The notes below the pieces were generated by a model. It was not told where the DNA came from. It did not search any database and worked only from the letters and a program-made list of their open reading frames with translations. From Notospermus geniculatus (taxonomy: Eukaryota; Nemertea; Pilidiophora; Heteronemertea; Lineidae): 64,000 nt of DNA. The position numbers and the translations under genes are program-made. The DNA lies in assembly GCA_002633025.1 (NCBI GenBank), contig NMRB01000650.1:179225-243224 (forward strand). The letters are read 5' to 3'. Shown here piece after piece: positions 53,901 to 63,880 of this stretch. How positions within the stretch are numbered: position 1 is the first letter of the stretch; each line of letters begins with the position of its first letter.

Positions 53901-56900
53901 TTCCAGACCCATGGCTAATTATGCTGATTATGCAAGGATTATGATGTCGGTGCATAGCCTTTATTCAGGAGCATACTTATTCATTATTCGGGTATATGCT
54001 ATGGTCTCGACTGACAACCATTTCAATCAAAAGATGAACAACAAAACAGCTGAGATAGAGAAAAGCAAATCATGAAGAATTAAGAATGAAACGTATTGTA
54101 TGAATGGACCAAGAAGCCAAAGAATTTGACGAAATGCCTAAAGTCGGCGTATTGTGGAAAACTTACCATGACGACAAGGATAGCGATAGCGACACCTCCA
54201 AGAATGGCTGCGTTGCCGGTGATGCTGGCGTACGTGACGTCGTAACAACCCTGAAGAAAAAAGACGACATTTGAATTCAGCACTGTGACTGAAGTGCCAC
54301 TTTTATACTCCAGTCCCTCTAGAAACCTTTCTTGGGAACTCAAGGAGAAGCTCAATAAGTTGACGTAAATGAGAAAGATCTGCGCACTTCCGCCGAAATC
54401 GCACAACCTCGGTCTGAAACTGAATGACGCGACGCAGAGAACCCCACGACAGTGACTTCGACGACGTTGTGTCAGACTCGACAATTGCTCAATCATGGAT
54501 GGCGTCGCGTCAGCTGGTTTCAGGTCGAGGTTCTGTTTGCGATTTTGGCGGAAGTGTGCAGATCTTGGAATTTGTCTATCGGCGCTCACTTGATCCTGTC
54601 AGCCTAGTTGAGAATACTGAGGGACTCACCCCGGGAATCAAACCCGTGACCTCTTGGTCTCAAGTCTCATCACTTCGCTATCGTATGAAGAAGATTCAAC
54701 AGATGCAAAATCCAAGAGCTTCCACGTTGCTCCAAGAGCTTCCACTTTGCTCCAAGAGCTTCCACTTTGCTCCAAGAGCTTCCACTTTGCTCCAAGAGCT
54801 TCGAGGAGCCTGATAGCCCAGTGGTTATCACGTCCGCTTCACCAAGCGGCAGGTCCCGGGTTCAAATCCAGCCCGGGCATATGGGATTTCATCCCCGGCT
54901 CTTCACGTCCGTCGCATAAGACAGTAAGCCGTGGTGCCTTGTACTTTGTGTCTTTGCAAGGGCAAGTAAAATACCCCATCCAAGTGAGGAACATGAGTAG
55001 CTTGCGATGGCCTCTTCCGTACTTACCAGGGCCAATAATGCTATTGCGTCGACCCTGACGGAAAAATGAAATACAAATACGAATACTTTGCTGACCACCA
55101 ACTGTTGGGTAAAATTCACAAGTCATTCTACCAGACCATATCAATCATACTTACGCTGCCGTACATGTCTGGGTTTTCCTTGTAACCAGCTGGAGCGGGA
55201 TCGACTGTCGGCGGGGAGTTAGGGACGGGAATGGTCCCCTGACATTTGGCGAGGTTGGTGTAATCCTTGGTTTCGTTAGTCTTACAGCAAGATGCTGGCA
55301 CCGACAACCGGCCGGCAACAGCTGAAATACAACAATNGTCATGCAATTCCTGCACGGAAGAACGATCTCCGAAGAAAAATCAGTGCCTTTTCCTGCGAGG
55401 TCAAACTGGTAGCAAGTTTGAGGTGAACTTGTGGCGAATATTTGGCGATTTTCGGGCGAATTGGCGGCGAACTTTCGGCGAATTTCTGGCTATTTTCTGG
55501 CGAATTTCTGGCTATTTTCTGGCGAATTTCTGGCTATTTTCTGGCGAATTTCTGGCGAACGTTCGGCGGATTTTCGGCCAATTTCTGGCGCTTTTTTTGG
55601 CGAACTGGTGGCGATTTTGTGGCGAATTTTTCAAAAATCGCCAAAAGATAGCACAGAATTCGCCAAACAATCGCCGAAATTCACCTCAAATAATTTGGAC
55701 AAGCTCCCTAAGCTCACCACAGGTGAGCTAATAATGATGATTACTTCAATAAGGAGTGAAGGCATGCAGAATCACTTGCCAATGTTCACAAGATACGACG
55801 CCACCTGATGGTCAGAAGACAAAGTAAGTACTTACACTGGTTGTTGTACCACGTGCTGTTCTTGTACAAGAACCATGAGGTGGCGGACTTGTAGTCTCCC
55901 GTCACACCACAGCACTTGAACTGAAATGAGGAGATAACGCCATTCAGAAAGTCATATGAGAGGATGCAGATGACGTCACGTCATCAGTTTATATCTGCCA
56001 AAATGACGCCGTCGGCCCATGTGGCACACTGTCATCGGCGCAATGGGGTTGTAGCCATTTTGTTTCTATCATCAGGGTGGCGCTGCGACCGTATCCACTT
56101 TTCAACTGTGACGTTGTACGAACGTCAACGTCACACTGCCATGACGTTGTGGCTCCATGCTCGCACCTCGTATTGCCACGGAGATGACGTCCTGAAGACA
56201 ATGAAGAGGCCTGATATGGTCGCAGCGACATCTTTCCGTGGAGAAGTGGTGATGTCCTCATTGGAACGGGGGTGTGATTTCAACCATGACCATACGTACA
56301 TTCTCCTGGGCGGTGTCCCATGCTTCCGTTACAGTCTTGTCACTTCCATATTTGTCCTTAAGGGATGTCTCCATCTCTGTCTTCAGGAAACTGCTGACTT
56401 TGTCCTTGAAGACGAACGCCAGGATGGCGCCAACCAAGAGAATGATGAAGATGACCAAGAGGAGGGCAAAGAACTGAAAGACAGAAAGATTAAAAGGATG
56501 ATTATTGTTCAGGAACTGGTAGTAGACCATCATCAGTCACCAAGGTTAGACGCTGCAAGACATGAATACGCTGCTAAAGTGTCGCAACTGCAGACAAGTC
56601 TTGAAGACCGTCTCTCGTACTCACCGTTCCCAGCATGCACTTGCTCTCCTTGATGGCGCCACAGCAGCCAAGGAATCCAATGATCAGAATGACGGCACCG
56701 CAGACGATCAAGACATAAGCAGCAGATGAATACAGGGTAGTTCCAAGGAAAGCAGATAGCGTGGAGGTGGCGCCAGAACTGTCAACAGCCACCCAGATTC
56801 CAACACCGAGAAGAGCAGCTCCTCCTATCTGAAAGATGGGATATCAACCAATTATTATCAAACATGATACAAGATGAATGCAACCAAGGCAGACCTGTTT

Positions 56901-57435
56901 GGTAATGGTTCCTAACTCCACAAGTGTTCATGCTTGCTCTACTGCACTGGCATTGCTTGACTCGCAAACAATAGAATTTCTATTGTTTGCGAGGTGCATG
57001 CACATTTTACAATGTAGCTCGCCTTAAAATGACAAGGCCTGAAATTGACAAGAAGATAGATCTGCACACTTCTGCCGAATTTGCAAACACAACCTTGGTC
57101 TGAAACTCAATGATGTGACGCAGAGAACCCCACGAGAGTGACTTCGACGACGTTGCGTCAGAGTCGACCATTGCAGAAACATGGATGGCGTCACATCAGC
57201 TGGTTTCAGATCGAGGTTGTGGTTGCGATTTCGGCAGAAGATCTGCAAATTCGAGAATCACCTATAGCCCAGCATAAGCTAGGCCAGAATGTTGATGCTT
57301 CAAACTGTATGACCTTCTGCTCATTCCAGACAGCAGATTAGTAAATTATTGATGGTATTGGATACTTACAAATATGAGGAAGTTGAACACAAACATAGCA
57401 TATTTGATGAATTTCGCACAACCTTCTACCCCCAT
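47894..57435 (-). CDS. Tetraspanin, TSPAN18/TSPAN1/CD9-like, whole gene
   Basis: A complete four-pass membrane protein of 277 residues in seven coding exons on the minus strand; all junctions have GT/AG ends and agree in phase. Tetraspanins organise membrane microdomains and bind partners such as integrins; the partner here is unknown. TM1 begins KYAMFVFNFLIF (residues 11-22). TM2 ends in FLGCCGAIKESKCMLGT, the standard tetraspanin signature. TM3 is FFALLLVIFIILLVGAILAF. The large loop has CCG (151-153), PxxCC (185-189), C203 and C234, making six cysteines, with N-glycosylation sequons at N169 and N192. TM4 is split between exons 6 and 7, and the short tail CRNIEEE follows. The N-terminus and the MIFAICL of TM4 resemble TSPAN18 most, but branch assignment is tentative. 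The last intron is 6.2 kb. Minus strand, convergent with ATP8A. Confidence 0.94.
49235..51067. repeat. 0.92 kb tandem duplication in tetraspanin intron 6
   Basis: Unit 1 (about 49235-50156) and unit 2 (about 50157-51067) both begin TTGTTCTTTCCACTTTGGCA and end ATGATGCATGGTTCAAGGA, offset 922. They differ by small indels such as an ACCGGT-containing insertion near 50534 and a short deletion near 50865. Confidence 0.9.
51117..51240. repeat. Dispersed repeat, same family as 32028-32150
   Basis: CTCAATCGGTGTCACCAGTG, ATTGAAATGAAACTGACATC and CCATTGTATAGGATCC are collinear with the other copies. Confidence 0.75.
51930..52055. repeat. Dispersed repeat, same family as 32028-32150
   Basis: CCAATAGATGTCACCAGTGG, ATTGAAATGAAAGTGACATC and CCATTGTATTGGACC are collinear with the other copies. 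Confidence 0.75.
53400..53640. repeat. Foldback repeat with 19-bp minisatellite
   Basis: The left arm has CTCACACGGGTTGGCTCTCA and ATGGGCAATTCA; the right arm ends CGAGACAACTCACACTG. Its core GCCCATAGAGAGCCAACCC is repeated five times (53524-53618). Confidence 0.75.
53524..53618. repeat. 19-bp minisatellite, 5 copies
   Basis: Five perfect copies of GCCCATAGAGAGCCAACCC, the core word of the surrounding foldback family. Confidence 0.95.
54167..54250 (-). CDS. Tetraspanin exon 6 (TM4)
   Basis: Twenty-eight codons, residues 233-260. GCYDVTYASITGNAAILGGV then AIAILVVM. The GC pair supplies the last loop cysteine and TM4 begins. It ends before GTAAGT in phase 0. Retention of the intron would add 22 codons ending at 54099-54101 instead of exon 7. 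Confidence 0.93.
54300..54685 (-). repeat. Family 3 SINE split by a foldback MITE
   Basis: The reversed tail (AGAAACCTTTCTTGGGAACT, CAAGGAGAAGCTCA) lies at 54300-54356. The reversed head (GAATCAAACCCGTGACCTC) resumes at about 54600. Between them sits a foldback element (about 54373-54582). It lies in tetraspanin intron 5. Confidence 0.65.
54373..54582. mobile_element. Foldback MITE (AGATCTGC ends), nested in a SINE
   Basis: The left arm (AGATCTGCGCACTTCCGCCG, CTGAAACTGAATGACGCGAC) is inverted in the right arm (GGCGGAAGTGTGCAGATCT). Related copies are at 57057-57253 and, degraded, 13770-13915. Confidence 0.8.
54711..54800. repeat. 20-bp minisatellite
   Basis: Unit CCAAGAGCTTCCACTTTGCT in four and a half copies, directly before the family 1 SINE at 54804. 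Confidence 0.95.
54804..55070 (+). repeat. tRNA-Ala-like SINE, family 1
   Basis: Head TAGCCCAGTGGTTA and GGTTCAAATCC, body as in the other copies. It lies antisense in tetraspanin intron 5, right after a 20-bp minisatellite. Confidence 0.85.
55155..55321 (-). CDS. Tetraspanin exon 5 (large loop)
   Basis: Residues 177-232. VAGRLSVPASCCKTNETKDY then TNLAKCQGTIP. It contains the PxxCC motif, the fifth loop cysteine and an unusually proline-rich insert (IPVPNSPPTVDPAPAG). It ends in phase 0 before GTAAGT. Confidence 0.93.
55419..55690. repeat. GGCGAA-rich hairpin with 24-bp tandem repeats
   Basis: The left arm TTTGAGGTGAACTTGTGGCG is mirrored by TCGCCGAAATTCACCTCAAA at the right. Between them TTCTGGCGAATTTCTGGCTA is tandemly repeated at 24 bases. 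The three long frames across it are low-complexity artefacts. It lies in tetraspanin intron 4. Confidence 0.85.
55836..55920 (-). CDS. Tetraspanin exon 4 (CCG motif)
   Basis: Residues 149-177. FKCCGVTGDYKSATSWFLYK then NSTWYNNQ. CCG is the defining motif of the large extracellular loop; NST is a sequon. It ends in phase 1 before GTAAGT. Confidence 0.94.
55962..56270. mobile_element. TGACG-rich repeat in tetraspanin intron 3
   Basis: GAGGATGCAGATGACGTCAC and GCCCATGTGGCACACTGTCA resemble the left half of the element at 40991-41211. The right half is less clear. It fills most of the intron between exons 3 and 4, and its frame reading through exon 3 in antisense is not a gene. Confidence 0.5.
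56300..56473 (-). CDS. Tetraspanin exon 3 (TM3 and start of large loop)
   Basis: Fifty-eight codons, residues 91-148, both ends phase 0. TM3 is FFALLLVIFIILLVGAILAF. The loop then begins VFKDKVSSFLKTEM and runs to AWDTAQEN, directly before the CCG motif. The donor is GTACGT. Confidence 0.95.
56625..56828 (-). CDS. Tetraspanin exon 2 (TM1-TM2)
   Basis: Sixty-eight codons, residues 23-90, both ends phase 0. IGGAALLGVGIWVAVD completes TM1. The small loop and TM2 (YVLIVCGAVILIIGFLGCCG) follow, then AIKESKCMLGT. Confidence 0.95.
57057..57253. mobile_element. Foldback MITE (AGATCTGC ends)
   Basis: Same family as 54373-54582: shared core AGAGAACCCCACGA and GTGACTTCGACGACGTTG, with inverted arms. 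It lies in tetraspanin intron 1. Confidence 0.8.
57370..57435 (-). CDS. Tetraspanin exon 1 (start, TM1)
   Basis: Twenty-two codons: MGVEGCAKFIKYAMFVFNFL then IF, followed by GTAAGT, phase 0. This is the usual tetraspanin N-terminus with a juxtamembrane cysteine that could be palmitoylated. A candidate acceptor (TTTGTAG) lies 19 bases upstream of the ATG, suggesting a separate 5'UTR exon. Confidence 0.92.
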
Positions 57436-57604
57436 TTTGGATTTTTATTTGTTCCTACAAATCTGTACAAATCTGAAGAGAAAAACATGAAAGTTGTATT
57501 AAAATCTAATTTCACAAGAATCCCGGACAAGAATATGACAAAGATCTTCGACGTCAAGTTGATGACCGTCCTTACAAAACAGCTCTCGATTCAACTATAA
57601 CACA

Positions 57605-57790
57605 CATTACAGTGGAACCTCCCTCAACGGACACCTCTGCCAGGAGGACACCTCTCTAATGAGGACACTGGAAAATGTTCAGTCCAAAACCGGTCATTTC
57701 TATTCATTTCAACCTCTGTAATAAGGACACCTCTCAATTAAGGACAGCATTTGTCAGTCCCAAAGGTGTCCTTAATAGGTTCAACTGTAT
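57605..57790. repeat. Foldback-like repeat (GGACACCTCTC words)
   Basis: GGACACCTCTGCCAGGAGGA, ACACCTCTCTAATGAGGACA and ACACCTCTCAATTAAGGACA recur here and at 9005-9085 and about 7735-7810. Confidence 0.65.
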
Positions 57791-60700
57791 TAGTATTACA
57801 GTCGTGACAGTCAAATACCATCCTTGTAAAAACATAGCAAATTTGGGCTCACACGCCCAGCAAATGGTAATTATCAGAGTTAATTATAACCTATGTATTA
57901 CATGTATGTATTGTTAATAACAGTATCACTGTCCTACACTCAAGCCAGGTTGCCACACTTCCCTACATAAATGTTACCAGGAAGTTACCACAACCATTGA
58001 CTGCAGAGTCATGCAACATTTGTATTCAAGTTGCATAATCACAAACAGGCTTGGATAAGCAGTCAGTGGGTTTTCCTACAAAACAAGTAATATTTGGCCA
58101 CGAACGCAGCGATCAATTAACAAAAATTTCTTCCTATTTCAATTTTCATCATCAAAGTCCTCAATTTCATCATACAGTTTCCCTGCTTTGTGACCGATTC
58201 TTCCATTTTTTAGCCACAATATTTCGACAGAATTCCACAAGAACCTCCCATTAGATATACCTTATATTTAGAAGCAGGAACATTGAAAACTGTTTTCTTT
58301 GAAAACATCTGATCACAACTGAGGGTTATCTTAACACATACACATGGATTTGTGGCAAATTTATGGAAAATAACATCTAAAACAAACAAGATCTAATACT
58401 ATAGCTGAAGGGGTTATTGTCGTCCTGGGTACACATAAAGTGTACCCAGGTTCGATGTCGTCAACTGAAATTGTACCCTGGGTCCACTTTCCTGTTACAA
58501 ACTGTACCCAGGTTCAGATTTAGGAATGTAGGAAAAAATCCCCCCNTAGATTATCTCTTTTATTTGCATTCTCTAGACTACAGCCAAATGTCCTATATTT
58601 CACTGACAGATAGCAATACCATTCAGTACACTACAGTACAACCTCTTTTAAATGGCACCTTCTAGCTGGATTAAAACAACTGCGTGTTACATGTAAGCTG
58701 CATTTACCAGTATCCGGAATGCGGTAGGGACGCGGAATCCCCGGCGGAGCCGTAGTTGTATGCGAAAATGCATCGCATTTTCTGCTTCCGCGTGTAAGCT
58801 AAACATAGCTTTATTCTACATAAGGACTGCGATAACAACAACGTGTTTTCAATAAAGTGAACAGAATGTCCAAAACTAAGAGGTTTTCCCTGACAGGTTC
58901 CTTTTTATATAAAGGGGGTCTAACTGATGATATGGCACTTGGCAACACTGATGTACATGTACCAACCCACGGTGCCTTATCATCAAACCAGTTCGGAACT
59001 TAGCGAGTTCCTCTTTGAAACTAGTAGTATTACATCCACGTGAACGTATACATACACAGACGCTTTTTCTTTCCCATCGTGGGATCAACACCCAATCAAT
59101 TACCATAAAGAAGTCTTTCCAACATGGCCGACAATGTATCACCATAGCGACCAGGCAGGAGCTCCCAGGACTACCTAACCAAGTCCACCTATTATTTACA
59201 TCAATAGCAACGTGTATGTTCAGACAGCACGTCAATTATTGCAAGCACCAGCAACTTTGCTGTGGAATAAATGCATGACTGCACGTCAAGATACATGTAC
59301 ATACAATTAAATGATAAATTCGTCTAGTTACATGGGCAACAGAAATAAATAACCGTCAGGTTTTTGTCTGTTTTTTATAATCATCTGCAATCAATCATAT
59401 CATTTATAATAATACTACGAGCACTGCATGCCATATTCTCTGTGAGTATGTACATGTAGTATACATTCTGCATACTCAGCGTTGTCGAGTCAGTGGGTGT
59501 GTCTGCAAACACCAAATGACCCTCTCAATGGGAGTTTTCCACAAACAAACCGGATGATGATCTGTAATGTAAGCAAACTCAAAATCGGCAAAAATTTAAA
59601 ATCATACTGCAACAATACACCACGGATTTGTTTGCTAAGCTCCAAGGGAGATGCATTTATGAGTACTATTGTTATAGTCGTTTTAAGCACAATTGTCAGT
59701 ATGATGTTAGTCTATTGTAAATGCTGCCATGTCAAATTTTGTGCAGTACTCTTTAGTTCATATGCATGCCTGGAATGTTCTGCACAACTGATATGATATA
59801 ACAAGGTAACAGTCCGAACATGTATGTATCATGCATGCAATGCGAATTTCATCCACTTATATATCTGCCTTGTGGGAAAAGAGGAGCCATCAAACAGCAT
59901 GGTGTCCCATATCAGAATACCACGACACTACAACATGGGCAGATCTTTCAAAGACTAAAATTGTGGTCTGTCCACCATTCAAATCCATTGACTTTTCCTC
60001 ATAAGCTGTAGCCTACATGTACATGTAATTTGTGTCTTACTGGCTTTAATACTATACTGTAACTTGACATGTAAGCAAAGCGTCATCAGGCATTGCACAA
60101 GAAATATTGAGCAACAGTTCATAAAACATGGATTTAATGAGTAAAATGTATAGCTCACAATGAATAGCTTAAATTGTAAATGCCTTGCTGAGCTCGCATA
60201 AAACTTTGTGGGTCTGAGTATGGCAATGAGTCTGAACACCAGGGTGTGCCCTGGAAGGCCAATCATATACGGTCGAGTTTCCGAATGCTATCAATCAAAA
60301 CATCGATTATTTGTCAACCATATCAAAATCATGAAATCATAACATTATTCTAAAAGTCAGAGGACAACTCTTCAGCACTTTCATCACACACCACACCTTG
60401 TGGAGCACTTCAAAGATATTCCATAATCTGACATGTATTTTTAACTATCTCATTCTATATTTACCAACCATTTCAAAAAAGTAGAAAGTGCAACCAGTTG
60501 GTGTGAGTTACCGGTAAGCTGTGTAGACAGAAGTATAGGTTCCCCACTGAATACAGGGTTCTCATCCGCACTAAAAATAGCGTATTATACGCTATGGTAG
60601 TCTGAAAGTATAGTACACCTGTACAGTCCTCAGAATGCTTAGATTTTGTGCTGATTATTTGCCAGTGGCAGTAAGCGTATTTATTACATGTACCGGGGTA

Positions 60701-61861
60701 CATGTATGCCAATATTCACAGCAGAAGCACATACATGTAATACACCATACACTGTAAATCTCTAGCCATGAGCACAATATTTAAAATCACATTCAAAATC
60801 AAGCAAACCTCTGGGGAAGCACATAATGGAGACCATACATTTAGGGAAGCTAAAAACGCCTTAGGCTAATGTGAGATGAGCACTTTTTAGTTTTTGTGTG
60901 CCAAGTTCATGAATCAAAACACATTTTTTATGCTATTGAGAGAAGCTCAGAAAATATGCGAAGTTCAATGACAGAAGCATTTTTTGTGTGCTAAGGCAAT
61001 TTTTCAAATGAGAACCCTGTGAATACATGTACAATGTAGTTCTGTAACATCTGTACAGTCCATGGGGTACTTCCTCCACTGGGAGTCCTCAAGGCCCATT
61101 TCCACCCCACTGAAAGGACTTTACCTGAATTTAAAAGTAGCGACTCAAAGCATTCCCTGGAGGATAGTACTGACCTTCAAACCATGAAGAAACGAAATGA
61201 AATGATCTGCATGAAAGTTCAATAAGGCTAGCAAAAGATACGAGACTTACTGGTTATACCGCGTCGTCGCAAATGATGATCAACAGATGACCTAAATGAT
61301 TGCAACACACAATAATCCACCAGACACAAAAGAGGAATGCAACCAGAAGTGTAAAAAATCCTTTCAATTCACCTCAAAATTGTTATTGTATCTATCTGGA
61401 ACAGCTATCACATTAAATCACTTCTAACAAAACGTCAATGGAATTCATGAAGCAGAACGAAGACAACAACAAGAGCCCCCTGTGGGGAACTCTCAGAAAC
61501 ACCAGGTGTACGTCTCTGTCCTGTCACAGGGTTCCCGCTGCCAGTCTTCACTCTCGTCATTGAAGAATAAAATGTGCTGAGTGACTATTGGAAAACAGTC
61601 ATTTCATTGATTTTGACCAGGATTTTAATGATAATTCAGGAGTGACTAATGGAAATTCTAAAAGTGAAGAAAACTATAGATCCAAGTTCCAGGGGGAACC
61701 CTGCTGTCAGTTACTGAAGATGAGAAATAAGATGAGGCAGTTGGCCTATCATCTTTACAGTCATCTGTGTGAACAGGGTATCCGCCAGAAATATTTTTGC
61801 GGGTACGAATTTGTTCAAAATCAGGAAAAACCCCATCAAATTAAGGCCAAGGGTTATGTCA

Positions 61862-62035
61862 TAAAGTGACTCGAAATCTCGAATTTTTTACGCAAAAAAT
61901 CTGGCTAACTGCACACTAAATTTGGAAAACAAGGCTCGGGGCCTTAGGGAGCCGTCACAAGGAGGTGCCCCGAGCCTTATAGAGCGCAGTTAGTCAGATT
62001 TTTTCGTCAAAAATTCGAGATTTCAAGTCACTTTA
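61862..62035. mobile_element. TA-flanked foldback MITE
   Basis: TAAAGTGACTCGAAATCTCG at the left is inverted as CGAGATTTCAAGTCACTTTA at the right, and the arms continue through AAAATCTGGCTAACTGC and GCAGTTAGTCAGATTTT. The centre holds a second hairpin, AAGGCTCGGGGC and GCCCCGAGCCTT. Confidence 0.85.
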
Positions 62036-63411
62036 CATAACACAGCTGTTTGAGCCTCCATCGAAAGAACTGATCACCCTCTTGTCATTTACTAACCAAT
62101 GTTCGAGTAATACCGCGTCATTTTCTGAGACTTATGTAAGAACAAGGCACAGGTATTGAATTCCTCTACAAATGAGCTCTCAAAAAACAGAAAATTCACA
62201 AACGTGATCGAGTTTGTATGAATATATCGTGGATTGGTAGTTATTCAGCTAGGATATTGTATCATTCGTTTTCTACTCCGAGGATTCTTACATGGTGAAA
62301 TATGTACTTAACTTTTTCTGACGACAATAGCTTCCTCACAAATGATTATTTGGCGAATAGAAGGATAGGAAGTCGTGCACTGATATTTTGTCTAAAGCAT
62401 GCGGCCATCAAATAAAGTTTCTCATTTCTGATATTTCTAATATCGGAGAGCTTAGATATACAAAAGAAAGCTATACAAATTTCCTTTGTGTACAAAGTCT
62501 GCCATTTGAAATGCAAATGAGCAAGCAATGATGCAACGTTTTTATTGCCTCATAACGAAGTTAACACCTAAGGAAACACGTAAGACATATTACTTCATAG
62601 TCAACAACCTAAAGAGGTTATGAAACCATTTCGATGGAAGGACTCAAAAGCCTGAAACAGCTGTGATAACCCTTAAAGAAAATGGCCCTTTTCTGTTCCT
62701 TTGAGGGTACGAGCATAGTACCGGAGTACCCTCTGGTGACTGGTGGAAACACTCTCACTGGTGAACCAGTCGAACCAGCATTCCGCCAAAACAGGGCCTT
62801 GGCCTACCAACCATGGTCCATGAATTATGATGCCTTGGACGCTTTCCCTGGAATGGATCCTACGGACCTAGGCCTAGGCCTACATTGTAGCAAATTCTAC
62901 TGGACGGACGGACCTTGTTCTGAGAGGTATGGTGAGCCTACATGTTGCCCTAGAAGCCTAGCCTAGTACAGCGGCTACCGGTAGCGCCACGCCCACCGTA
63001 CGTCATGACGTCGTAGGCCTACGCCTTTACGGTAACCTTAAACGGTAGGCCTAGGCCTACGTGCACACCCACGTCATGACTGATGACAGGCATCAATCCC
63101 CCTTCTGTCCTTCACTATTGGTTTATTACATCAACTTCCTCCAATATAAATGTACTTTTTATAAGGGGACAACAGACCATGCACCAAGTCGGATAACATG
63201 CGTGTGCATTAGGCCTGCAGATACACACACTGCCGGCATGGCCGGAGTGCCTCAGAATTAACTGTCAGACGAGCCGGCCCCAAAAATGGAAAAGAAACAG
63301 TCGCCAAAACATGCTAAAGCGGCTCATCAGAATCACAGATCAGTCTGAATACGAATAAACGTCAAGTTGCGTGGAATTTGAAATAAATTACAGAGCAAAT
63401 TCGGTTTTTAC

Positions 63412-63500
63412 CAGAGCTTCAGTCGGCGTCCACCACGAAAAAATACACTGCACTGCCGTGTCAGCCTGCACAGGGCGCGGTTCATTTGGAGATTACGTAA
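63412..63500 (-). promoter_or_regulatory. Possible tetraspanin 5'UTR exon and promoter side
   Basis: On the minus strand a CTCTG|GTAAAA donor occurs at 63411/63412 downstream of a CpG-bearing stretch. The tetraspanin start exon has an acceptor 19 bases before its ATG, so an upstream non-coding exon is expected. A CCAAT word (63520-63524) lies just upstream. The 5' limit of the exon is unknown; the end given is arbitrary. Confidence 0.25.
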
Positions 63501-63880
63501 CACCATCCCACCCTGTCGACCAATGAGAATCCACGAGCGGACGGAGCGATAGTCCTGCCACCTCTCGGGTATTACATTACCTAACCGTCTCCTGAATTGT
63601 CCTCAGTAAATGTGGGGATGTTCTTCTAAGTAATTTTTCATGTTTTTTTTGGGATGATAAATTTTATTTGATTACATTTAGGGGCCATACTATCTATTCA
63701 GGGGGAGCATAGTATTAAAGCCCCACGATATTCAATTCCGCATTTGGTTTCATAGCTTATTCAAAGGTGGCGTTGCGATAGTTTCCACGGCTAGTCCGGA
63801 GGAAAAGTCAGTCGCGCACGACAACAACAACGTAAAAGTAGCTCTCCTTTGTGTTGAGAACGTTGGAGGTAATATTGTCA

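Larger units (their letters stand above)
47948..54166 (-). other. Tetraspanin intron 6
   Basis: A 6.2 kb intron. It carries a run of imperfect GTACATG-rich repeats (about 48120-48310), a 0.92 kb tandem duplication (49235-51067), two copies of a dispersed repeat (51117-51240, 51930-52055) and a foldback with a 19-bp minisatellite (53400-53640). The stretches 48360-49200 and 52060-53390 show nothing recognisable. Confidence 0.6.
57436..63411 (-). other. Upstream region or 5'UTR intron of the tetraspanin
   Basis: About 6 kb with no supported coding exon. It holds a repeat with ACCTCTCAATTAAGGACA words (about 57605-57790), a GC-rich patch (58710-58790), a TA-flanked foldback (61862-62035) and a cluster of TAGGCCTA words (62860-63060). 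An ambiguous base is at 58546. If the putative exon at 63412 is real, this is an intron. Confidence 0.45.

Noticed and set aside
54080-54589. 169-codon minus-strand frame as a single gene
   Set aside because: Only 54167-54250 is coding (tetraspanin exon 6); the rest is intron with a MITE and SINE.
55267-55808. Frames of 154, 125 and 69 codons rich in Phe, Trp, Ala
   Set aside because: Three frames of the same GGCGAA/TTTCTGG tandem repeat; low complexity and antisense to a tetraspanin intron.
55964-56653. 229-codon plus-strand frame
   Set aside because: It is antisense to tetraspanin exon 3 and a TGACG-rich repeat; the minus-strand reading is a clear tetraspanin.
62682-62966. 94-codon frame with a good-looking start
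   Set aside because: It ends in a cluster of TAGGCCTA words, matches no family I know, and has no splice or conservation support.
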